Shown here: piece after piece, positions 22,201 through 34,200 of the stretch
Numbering within the stretch: position 1 is the stretch's first letter
Layout: each line of letters begins with the position of its first letter
DNA from: Undaria pinnatifida
Lineage: Eukaryota > Sar > Phaeophyceae > Laminariales > Alariaceae
Direction: 5' to 3'
DNA length: 64,000 bases
NCBI GenBank assembly: GCA_012845835.1
Contig: JABAKD010000030.1
Span: 16,267,210-16,331,209 of the forward strand
Notes under the pieces: generated by a model
Databases searched by the model: none
What the model was told of the DNA's origin: nothing
The model's input: only the letters and a program-made list of their open reading frames with translations
Program-made: the position numbers and the translations under genes

Positions 22201-25200
22201 GCTGTCATCTGCACTGCTTCCAATTGTTTTACGAACTTCGCGCTCCCTTCCCATACTCCTTCTGCATACTCTAGCTTTTGTACAATTTACAATTACATTC
22301 AGCAGAATACATCGTTTAATCCTAGTGGCAAGGTGCGAGTATGCTGGGATCGCGTCCATCTTGCCTACTCGTGATTTACCCTTTCCTATTACTTTCGCTA
22401 TGTGTGCATCCCAAGGGCAGTCATTTGATATCTCTACGCCGAGGTACGTATACTGGTCTACGATCGGTAGGTAATCTTCTCCCCACTTCCATTTGAAACT
22501 TACCGGATTGACCTTATCTTCGTTACATACAACTACTGCACGCTTTTCGACGTTCGCTGTCTCTCTCCATTTCCTAGTGTACTCTAGTGCCTTGTCTATC
22601 TGTTTCTGCAGCCCTTCGGGTGTTTCTTATATCCCCACGAAATCATCCGCAAACATCAACCCCGACACCGTATCTTCCCCCATCGTGACTCCTTGCTTTG
22701 CTTCTTCGACTGCTACAGGGGAGGGTGGGAAATGGTTTAATCCTTCTATTCCTGCAAAAACGCGTCCAACACACCCAAGCAACTTTGTTCCAAAAAAGCA
22801 GGGTTTTTCACGGTTCGGATGTTTTCTCGGTATACCATACCATACCAGTCGGATCGGGTCAGGGCGACCCAGCCCGACCCGTGATATTTGAAACCTCCTG
22901 ACCCGACCCGACCGGACCCGGCCCGACCCGACCCGACCCGACCCGACCCGACCGGTGATATTTCGAACACCTCCCGACCCGAGCCGACTCGGCCCGCAAG
23001 TTTTTTTTATACCGCCTGGTCTGCCCCGCGAGTCGGACCATGACTCTTGAACACCCTTGACAAAAAAGGTACCAGTTAGTCGAAGTTCTAACGTGAGAGA
23101 TGATATACGGATACGATAAGATATAGGGTCTGTTGGAGAGTGAGAACGGCATGTTTACAAGTCTCAATGGCGTGATCTAGCCCCAGGTAGAATCATCCCA
23201 AGATACACAAGAGGTCATTGTGCAGCAAGACGAGTGTGCGTTGGAGCAGAGGTAGCAAGCAGACTACACAAGCACAAGACACTCACCCCATTGCGGCCAG
23301 GCTATCAATAGTAGCTAGCGCTGTTGTGGTTTTCCCATACCAACTCCAAGTAATTTCCCCCCAAAGGGTAAAAGCGCAGTTCCGAAAATGTAGTCCAAGC
23401 CTTCAGGGATGTTTTTGTAGCGGCCAAAGCATATTTAAAACGTTTAGGGGACCCGTGAACAAAACGCGTCAGCGACGTCCGCTGCCACATTCTGAACGGT
23501 AGGGGGATGGGGGGGGGCGGCAACGCTTTAATTCTTTGGTGACTCGCGTATAACGACCACAACCAGGTTTTCCTCTTTGGTCCAGGAGCCTCTTCCTGCA
23601 AGAGGGGGGGGGGGGACAGATAATACAGATCATATACGCGTAGATCATATAGATCGTATGTCTCATACAGATCATACAAATCATACAAGTCATACAGATC
23701 ATCTACAGTAGATTCTATAGCTGTCGTTATGAGATGTTGTACAGGATCTGTATACGTGGAGTACAGATCTAACCCTGAAAACGTCTGCTAAATGATACAT
23801 ATCGTACGGCTCCCCGCGGGTAACATGAGCCACACCACACAGATCTTCCTTGAAAGGCCTGGGTCATCACGCGGGGATAGCTGATTTCGTCCTACGTGTG
23901 CATCATTGCCATGCATGGCCATAGGTTCCCGCACCCGTTCAATGCCGGGACGGAGCACGTCGGCGTTTCTGGTGTGGCCACGTTCATTGACAGCAACGGG
24001 CATACTGTGTAGCTGCCGCATGGGTTGCCCCCCCCCTCCCCCCCTCGGGTGTCTTTGCTGTCGCTGCGGTGACTCACAAAGGCCATACGCTCATGCCAGA
24101 CTTCGATTCAGCCGGCTCGCATCCGTCACCACCCCAGTGGGTACCCAAGACATAAAATGACACCCAGGAGCCATCGCTCGAGGCCAAAATCTCGGTTCAG
24201 TTGGTCACTCCACCTGGCCTGGTCGACTCCGAGCTATGCCCTACACCCCGGGCACCCTCCTCACGACCCAGCCTCCGCTGATCTTGCCAAACGTGGTCCC
24301 GCAGCCTCGCGCACACTAACACAACACAAACGCCAGGCTGCAAGGCTACGTTTGTCGAAGCCAGGGGAAGCTTTCTCGTCAGGCGCGATGTCCGGAGTTC
24401 AGGGTAGGTCTTGAAGTCTACCAGGCCGCGCGGAGTGCAGAGCGATCCGAGATTTGGACTCCATCGGAGACTCTTGGGGGGGAAATGCGCGTCTCTGCGT
24501 ACCCGCTGGCACGGTGACGGACGCGAGCCGATTGATTCGTCGCCCGACGTGGGCGCACGGGCGTGTGGGAGGCAGGCGCAGGTTGGCAGCTAGGACGCTT
24601 GAGCGAGGGGCGGCGTACTAATCTGTTGCTTGCCTCGACTCCTTTCAGACTTCGGCAGGAAAAATCGACGACGAAACTTGACGATTACGGACGGCATCGG
24701 CCAATGCTGCTACTAATACTAGTAGTTGGCGATGATTAAATTGGCGTCCGAACGACGACGACAACAAAACAAAGACTGGAACGGGAGGAGTTTATCACGA
24801 AATCATGATCCTACTCGTATTGCTGCACGCTCACGCTACTCCTAGACGCTTGGAAACGTCGCAATCGTCGTTTTTAGGTCGCTATACAGCGGATCTAAAA
24901 AGGGCGAAGCCAACAATATAGGCCACTGGCCGCGCATCCCCTTTCGAGGCGGACCACCGTTCCTACTTCTAATTGAGACACCTGGCACCTTCAACATTTG
25001 GGCGTTCAGTACGACCGGGGGGCGCGGGGGGGGGGGGGGTGAAGTCATTTCACGCATAGCCGTAGTCATATGACCGTTGACCCTCGCATGCTTACGATGC
25101 CGGGACGGACCACGTCGGGTTTTTACCGACCAGGCAGACATCGCGTGCACCAAGCGCGAAGTGCCGGGGGGAAGCCTGGGAAGGCTTGCCGTGGCATAGT

Positions 25201-28200
25201 AGCAGTTCAGGTTCAGCTGGTGTACTCATCGGTGGGCGAAGAACAACACCACTGTGGACATAAATGTAAGGTTCGTTTGTTATTCTTCTGAAAATACCAA
25301 CGGTCTCTGTGTTTACGTCCATATTGGTAGCAGGCGAGACACCGGCAATGCGGGGCGGCAAAACCACTGCTGAGTCGTATGATTCTGGGCGGAAGTTTAA
25401 GGGACTTTTGGGTACACACGTTAATACCCCAACGGTCCTTACATTTTCGGCGGCACATTCGCAGCTGGTACAGCAGCGGTCGCGGCGTGGCGGGCTAAGC
25501 GACGCGCTTTACGAGCTAAAGGCTGAAATACACGATCCGAGGAATGGGTAGAGGTGCGTGGCGTGCACTAGGGCAAAAGGGCGCCGACTGACTCGAGAAA
25601 AATATCACGCAGCTTGCAAAGATGGGCGTTGATACATTAGAGTGATCGAACTTGCAGCTGACGTATCCGAAATACTTGAATAAAACAGATTGGCTTTGAC
25701 GTTTTCAGCAGGTGAAGCGTCGGCAAGGAGACGATGGAGATTTTCGTGAGACGTCTTTCCTCATTGGTACTATTTTTCCTGATTGATACTACTTCGTCAG
25801 GCAGAGTACTCAGGGCCGATTGAAACATGTTCCCATGTCTGAAGTCATTGAATTCTGGTTTTTCCTTTTCTACGTGGACGGCATATGATTAGATGAAGCG
25901 CTGCACATTGTCAGACGGCAATCGGAAAAATGACGCAAAAGCTTCAGTATTTTATAAAACCATGTAAGATACGTCGGCTGTGAGTTCGATACATTTAAGG
26001 GTCGATGTTCATCTTTGCAAGCTGCGTGATACACCGACCGTTCGTTTTGACGTATGTATTATTCTTTGAAGATCGTACATGTATACCTTCCCATGGGTGT
26101 TGCCAAGGTGAACATCAACAAAAAATTATTATCAATAACAATGGTAGCAGTTATACGTATTTCAGACCAAGGGGTACTGTGTTGCACGAACTCTGCGAGT
26201 ATAGGCGCGTTGACATTATGGATGCGATGTCAACCTTAGGTGTTCAACAGGGTCGTGGGTGGGTGCTACCGAGGTGGCGGGATACCACAAATACGACGAT
26301 GTATCGCAGCTATCCGTACTAGCTAGAGCGCGGAAGGCCTATAGTAAGAGCGGGGATCACGTTGTCGGAAGCTTTCTGCTGCACTCTCGTGGAAAAGGAA
26401 TGGCGTTCAGCCGTCACCTAGGGTTTCCAATATTATGAAGCAGTATAACGGCGGGATCATAGTTTGGGGAAGTCTGGCGTCTGACTACGCGATGATCAAC
26501 ATGGCTGGAGAACGCAAGATAACCAATGTCATGTTATCGTTGCTGTGCTCGTACGTCACCCGCATCACTCGCATAGTTCATCCAAAGAATGTTGTTGGGA
26601 TATAACCTAGACGTCATTGACACGAGGGAAATAACCACTGTGCATGATGACCGCAACGCAAACGTTCATAACATGGTGTCCATTCCAACATTCGAATTCG
26701 GTCCAAAATCCCAACAAGTAAAACCAAACCAAACAACAAATACACATGTAAACAGAAAACGCCCCCCCCCCTCCCCCCCCCTCGCCCACTTCCCCAACCC
26801 CTCCAAACCCCTCACCTCTTCCGCCGTGAGACGGCCTGCCGGAGTGGTCAAACACACCCAAGACTTCCCCTCCTGCTTCTGGGGATGCACGCCCACGATA
26901 TCCCTCCTCTCGTACGCCTCCGTGTAGGCTGGCGCAGCCGGGATGGGAGTAAAAGAAGGGTCTATTTTCTGCACGTAGCTCACGACTGTCTCGCGGAACG
27001 CTTCCACCCCCATGTCCTCGATCATGAACATGACGCGAGATTTCTGGCGGTTCACGCGGGGACCCAGGTCCCGGAAAGCCAGCAGGCTATTGGGGTATTG
27101 GGGGGGGGGATTTAGGGGTCGGTTTCGGTTTCGGTTTGCGTTTAGTTCGGGTTTTGTTGTTGGAAGCCGCATGACATGTAGGGGTGGGGCAAGGGCGGGG
27201 CAGGGGCAGGGGCGGAGCAGAGCGGGGTGGGGTGGGGAAGGGGTGAGACGGGGCGGGGTGGGATGGCGTGAGGAGGACTGGAGGATACTCAGTGTATGCA
27301 TCGCCTAGTTGTATGACCATAGACCCTCGCATCCCTACTATGCCGAGACAGAGCACGTCGGGTTTTCACCAACCAGCAGACATTGCTTGCACCAAGCGCG
27401 AAGCGCCGTTAGGTGTTCGGCGAGTCGCATGAAGGGTAAACTGCATCCTCTTCCAAGAACCGCTCGTAAGACGGACTTCGGCTCCTTGTGCCTACTTTCT
27501 TGCTTATGGATGACAGCGACCAATGAGGTTATTTTGTTTTCTGGTGTGGCCACTCCGGAGACAGCAATGGGTATTACTATGTAACTGTCCCGTGGGTACC
27601 TTACCATATCACACCACGTGATGCGATCATTCCCCTTGTGCGGAGTTAAGGTTCTCCACCCCGCACAATATGATCTATCTCGATAACCATCATGGTAATC
27701 ACCCAAAAAAAAAAGAAAAACTAACTCGATAACCATCATGGTGACCGTTAAAAAAAATCAAACGGTACCCTCGTCGTCTAGCTCACGCAGTGATTGGCAT
27801 GTTTTACAGCGTCGTTGCCAACCAAAGCCAACGCCAATACGCATTCCAGGTATAATGTTTTACGGCGTCGTTGCCAACCGAGGCCAACTTTTATAGAGAG
27901 GGGGGGGGGGGGGGGGGGGGGGGAGGGGGGCGGGGAGGGGCGGGGAGGGGGAGGTCAAGGAGGAGGTAAAACTACGGTCGAGGCGAATGCGAAGACTCAT
28001 ACTGATAATCGCTTACCGCTGCACTCTCGTTTAGAGGAAAAAACATCTGCACTACAGCAGAGTGGCATATTACTACATGAAAAAAAATGGTTGACCCTCT
28101 TGGAGCTACAAAAAAAACGCTCCAGACAAACTTCAAGTGATTTTTTGCCCATAAACGTGGACCCAGTTGGAAAAAATACGTGGCATGAACACAAACAACA

Positions 28201-31200
28201 CTCACAAGCCTTCGCAGAAGTTCACGGTGTCCGCTTGCGAGATCCACATGTCAAGCGGGATGCTCTCCGCCGCCCTCTTAATAGAGAAGAAACCGCCTAC
28301 CACCACGTTGAAACCGATCTAATGCCATCCGCGGGGGTGTGAGAGAGGGTGGGGCGGGAGGGGGAGGAGGGCGGGGGGAAGAGGGCGAGGGAGGGAAAGA
28401 CAGAGAGAGAGGGGCGGAGGAGGCGGGGGGGAAGGAGAGTGAGGGTGGCAGAGAAACGAGAGAGATGAAGAGAGAGATGGAAGACAGATATATGAAGAGA
28501 CAAATACGAAGAGATAGCTATGAAGGCGAGAGAGGGGGACGACAGGGGCAGAGAGAGGGAGAGAAACATAGAGGAGCCTGATTATAGGGAGACATACTTA
28601 GAAAGAGACAAGAGAAAAAAAAATACCGAGAAAACAAGCAAAACAAATAAATAGATAAAAAATGGTCGCGTTCGACGTCAGCGGCGGCGTGGCATAGTGC
28701 GTTGAGCTGGGGTAACCAGGCCCCTACAAAACGAATGGAAACGCTTTTGTCTACGCCCTCAACGATAAATGCGTTCCTCGGCCAACGAGCGACAGGTCGG
28801 CCGTCAACCAGGAGCGACCCTAACCCGTTCACTGAAGCAAACATGGTCCTACTCTGTTGTCAAGTATTTCCCTCCAAAGCAAAAAACGTGGTTACCTCCA
28901 CTACAAAAGAGTTGACCCTCCCCCCCCCCTCCCCTTCCCTCTCTCTCGTCTACAACCCGAGCCCCTCGCCCTCCCTCCCGGCCCTCTCCCGACAGAAACC
29001 ACACTTCATTCTCCCCCCCCGCCCCTCATCCCCGACCGCTGCCACCCTCCCCGGTCCCCACCCCACCCGTCCCCCCCCCCCCCCCCCCCTCCCGCCCCGA
29101 TCCTCCTGCACGCAAAACAACGCTTGACCCCCCCCCCCCCCCCCCCCCCTGGCTCTTAATACATACCAGGTATAATTGTTGACCTCGGTTGGCACCGACG
29201 CCGTAAAAGATTACATGCATATTGGGGTTGGTGTTGGTTGGCAACGAAGCTGTAAAACATGTCCATCACTGCGTGAACTAGACCATCAGAGTACCGGGTT
29301 TTTTTGTTTGCTTTTGTTGGCAGTCACCATGATGGTTATCGAGATAGATCATATTGTGCGGGGTGGAGAACCATAACTCCGCACAAGAGGAATGATCGCA
29401 TCACGTAGTGTGGATAAGGTAAGGCACCCACCAGGCAGTTACATAGTAGTACCCATTGCTGTCTCTGGAGTGGCCACACCAGAAAACAAAGTAACCTCAT
29501 TGGCGCTGTCATCCATGAGAAAGAAAGTAGGCACAAGGTGCCGGAGTCCGTCTTACGAGCGGTTCCTGGAAGGACGCAGTTCACCCTTCATGCGACTCGC
29601 CGACCACCTCACGGCGCTTCGCGCTTGGTGCAAGCAATGATTGCCTGGTTGGCGAAAACCCGACGTGCTCCGTCGCGACTTAGTAGGGATGCGAGGGTCT
29701 ATGGTCATACGACTACGGCCATGCACAAACTGAGAACACCCCCACCTTCCCCTGCCTCCCTCTCGCCCACAAACCGTACCCCTCGCCCCCCCTACCGGCC
29801 CCCATCCCTGTAAAAACCCAACTTCATTCTCCCCCCCCCCCGCCCGCCAGCCCCCCCCCCCCCCCCCTCCCACCCGCCTCCTCCCCCCTCCCCCCTCCCC
29901 CGTCCCCACCCCGCCTTCCCCCCCCCCCCCCCCCGCCAACCCGCTCCCCTCCTACCCTCCCCGCCCCCATCCACCTCCCCGCAAAATAACACTTGATTTC
30001 CCCCCACACACCCTGGCATAACGCCTCCTATCTTGCTAAACGCTAACCTCGCCGGTCTCCGGGTGCTTGTGCGGCTGGAGTCCGATGTCGTTGATCATGG
30101 TGTGGGCAAAGTCGTCGCGGCCGCTGGAGATGGCGATGTTCATCTTGCGAGGAAGGTTGGTGAGGGCTGCGTTGCCCTTCCGGTTGTTGGTGATCATGTT
30201 GCTGATATCCGTGCACAGCTGCCTTGTGTCCACCATCTCGAGAGGGTCGAGCCCCGCGATGGGGCTGCCGACCATGTTGCGCACGTTGTCCATGCCGCTG
30301 TCAAGTCAGGGCATTGGTTTGGGGGGTGGGGGTGGGCGTGGGGGTGGGGGGGGGGGGGGGGCATTTTTTTTACGATTTTTAGACTAATGCTTTTGGTATT
30401 TTTAATGTTTTGTTTTTTTTTCGTGTTATTTTTTGTGAATGTTTCGCACTGTTGTGCGTCTTTGATTTTGGTATGAAGAATGGCGTATTATTTTTGTTTT
30501 GTGCTTTTGTTGGGCGTTTTTTCATTTTGGTTGAAGGCGCGGTGGTGAGTTTCTTGGTCGGGTGGTATGCATGTTGGTTTTTGATTGGTTGGAATCAAGG
30601 GTAGTTGAACCGTTCGTTTAGAGGTTGGGTGGTTTGGCAGGAAGTTATTTGGTTCGTCGCGCAGGAGCGTGGAGTGGTCAGGAAAATAGGAAAGGGAAGA
30701 TGAGCGGCATGGGGAAGGGCCAACGGAGGGAGGGGGGAGGGGGAGTGGGTACCAACATTCCTTAATCACATTCTGAATCAATGCGCTACGATTGCTTCTG
30801 CTTACACCGGCCGTTTGCACGACGAAAAAAAGGTATCAGTAATTTTGTGATGGCATCTGACGTGTCGGCATTTACGAGGATTAGGGGTGGGGGGGGGGGG
30901 GACCGCAGCAGTAGTGGAGAACGGAAGGCATCAAAAAGTCTCAGCTTAACTTTCCGCCCCTTACACTTGCACCCACTAGTCGAGGGGAAAGTAATGGTAA
31001 AGAGGTTATAGTAACGTTCAAAACCACAACCTCCGCCAACTCCACACCCGCCGTTGAGTTGACTTCCCGCCCTCCCTTCCCCCTCCAATTCCGCATGCTT
31101 CCTATACCGCCCCTCTCCCCCTAAAATATATATTTTCAACAGTTTGCCTCGGTTGACACCAACGCTGGTAAACAATATTTGTACAATTGGGGTTGGCGTT

Positions 31201-34200
31201 GGTTAGCAACACGAAGCTGTAAAACATGCCAATCACTGCGTGAGCTAGACAACCAGGGTACCGTTTTTTGTTTTTGTTTTTTGTTGGCAGTCACCATGAT
31301 GGTTATCGAGTTAGATCATATTGTGCGCGTTGGAGACCCATAACTCCGCACAAGAGGAATGATCGCATCACGTAGTGTGGACATGGTAAGGCACCCACGA
31401 GGCAGTTACGTAGTAATACCCGTTGTGTCTCTGGAGTGGCCACACCCACGAGGGAGATACATAGTAATAGTAATAGTAATATCCATTGCTGTCTCCGGAG
31501 TGGCCACACCAAAAAACAAATTAACTCATTGGCGCTATCGCCCATGAGCAAGAAAGTAGGCACAAGGAGCCGAAGTCCGTCTTACGAGCGGTTCCTGGAA
31601 TAATGCAGTTCACCCTTCATGCCACTCGCCGAACACCTCACGGCGCTTCGCGCTTGGTGCAAGCAAAGTCTGCCTGGTTGGTGAAAACCCGACGCGCTCC
31701 GTCCCGGCATAGTAGGGATGCGAGGGTCTATGATCATACGACTGCGGCCATGCACAAACTGAGTACCCCCCCCTTCCGTATCGCACGCCTCACACCCCTT
31801 CCATTATCTTTATCCCCTCCATTCAACACGCCTTCTAGGAGAGGGCGATGAGTGCGTGCATGCATGCACCCACGTTTCGATGTAAAATAAAAAAAATAAA
31901 AAAGAATAAAATTCAAAATAAAACACGAAAAAAAAAAGCAACTCGCTTCGAGTGTTGCTTGAGCGCACGGATCGGTCCGACTCGACTCGCGGTGGCATCA
32001 GTAGCAGCAGAAAGCAGTGGCAGTAGCCGCTGCCACCGCCGTTGCCAAGCACGTTCGCAAAATAAAGGAATAAATTAGCAACATCGAACAAATAAAACAC
32101 TCAAAACCGATAACCTAGATACAGAAAATATCAAAACAAAGCAGAAACCTACCAAGTAAACACAGAATCCAAGTGAACAAGCAAGCAAAACAAACAAATA
32201 ACCATTAACCGACCAACCAACCAACCACCCGACCAACCAACCAACCAACCAACCAACCAACCAACCAACCGAAAAAAAACAAAACTAACAAAAGAGTAGC
32301 ATATCACACCTGACATCTAGCACATCACACGTCACGAAACAAAAAAAAACACTTGACGGACAAAATACCCAAGTCTCACGCCATGAATCCTAGGTCACAA
32401 AACAAAACCATCAAACTAATACATGACCGAATAAAAAACTAAAAAACGCCAACAATCACACAGCACACATACAAAAACACACACAAAAAACAAACAAACT
32501 CCCATCACCCATCTCACACGTCACAAAAGTCCCGAACAACTAAAATATCTCACGTCATGAGGGAAGTGAGGCCGAGGTCATAGAGCTTGTTGATGATGTC
32601 GGACGAGTCCTCGAGGGTCACACCGCGGAGCTGAAGAGCCATGCGCGTGGTGATGTCCAGCACCCCAACGGAAGGATCGTATTTACCCACCGAGTCGGCA
32701 CAGAACCGAAGCTGCTCTGACGTCATAATCCCGTTCGGCATCTGTTTGGAGGGTTGGCGTTGGGTGGGGTTGGGTTGGGTTGGGTTGGGTTGGGTTGGGT
32801 TGGGTTGGGTTGGGTTGGGTTGGGTTGGGTTGGGTTGGGTTGGGTTGGATTGGGTTGGGTCGGGCTGAGGTTCACGTCAGGCTGGTCTAGTTCTGCTTCA
32901 TGTGAGCCTTGGGCACGGCGACGTTCAGTGTCCCAACGGACGGGTCGGAATTCGCCACGGAGTCTGCACAGGACCGAAGCTGCTCGGACGTCAATACACC
33001 CTTGGACATCTCTTCGGAGAGTTTGGTAGGGCTGGGTTAGATTGTGTCTGGATGGATGTGTTCGATTTGGTTAATGTTTGTCTCCGGTTGGTCTAGTTCC
33101 GTTTGGCGGAGAGGGGAAGGGGGGGGAGGCAGGGACCTTCGAGGCGATGCTAGCGGTTAGGGTATCAATTTTCCTCTTGCGGTGTCCCTCCGACGGCTAC
33201 TAATGCAGAGAACACGCCGAGCACGGCGCTGAAACCCAGGCCAAGCACGGCGCTGAAACCCTCCACTGCCGACCTTCCATACACAAAAACACCGCCTGAC
33301 CGTAAGTTATTGTTGGAGCGCAAAGGCGCGGGCACGGTCGGGGCGCACCAATACTATCATCACGCCCGAGTGGACAAGTCACTGGTATTGGCGATGACAC
33401 CGATTGGCATGCATGATACCTATTGATATGGACGATACCAGTTGGGGCTGCGAGTGTTGACGATACCAAACTGCTTGCATGTTTCGCCTGCCCAAAACTT
33501 TTTTTCATTATTTTTTAAAATATGTTCCGTCATAAAAAAGTACAAGGTATGCTTCTTTCATTGGAGAGGATCTATTTTCTCCCTCTGTTCACCTTTGTTT
33601 GGCTGGTTCTTTCTCTTGCAGCTTTTTACATGTATTTGTCCGATTGTTGGCATCAGTCGCCATTTCCGCCGCAGCAGCACATTTCAAGCATACCATGCAT
33701 GCGCCCTTCTCTCTCTCTTTCCCCGTGCACGCCCTGCCCTGCAATGCCGCAAAAGACCATCCGAATCTCCCCACCCACCCTGCCCCAGCTTCCGTAGAGG
33801 ATGCAGCACGCCTTTCATGCAACTGGCTGAACACCTCACGGCGCTTCGCACCTGGTGCAAGCATTTACTGCATGTTCGGTGGAACCTCAAACGTGCTCCG
33901 TCCCGGCATTGTAGCCATGGTATGACCTTATGACTGCTGACATGACCGGCAATGAGCACACCCGTCCTCCCTCCCCCCCCCTCATCTCGCGTGTCTGCAT
34001 TTCTGCCCCCCCCCCGCGCTGGCGCGCATGTAGCCCCCTTAGATGTAGGGGGGGAAGGTCTCATCGTTGCCGTTACGTGTGGTGTGCGTACCATGAAAAC
34101 CAAACTACTACGAACGCAATTATTTTTCCATTTCACGCTGTGGAAATCATGCTGTGAAAAATCAGCTGGTCTACTCGTAACAGGTGTTTTTGACGGCGTC

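Noticed and set aside
21766-22374. 202-codon plus-strand ORF as a membrane protein
   Set aside because: It is antisense to the LINE reverse transcriptase, and its apparent repeat comes from the 147-bp duplication in the LINE.
27338-27739. 133-codon ORF within repeat E as a conserved protein
   Set aside because: Other copies of the repeat do not keep the frame, so there is no sign of coding constraint.
32755-32862. Interstitial telomere
   Set aside because: The unit is TTGGG, not TTAGGG, and it lies between duplicated exons. A simple microsatellite is the easier explanation.
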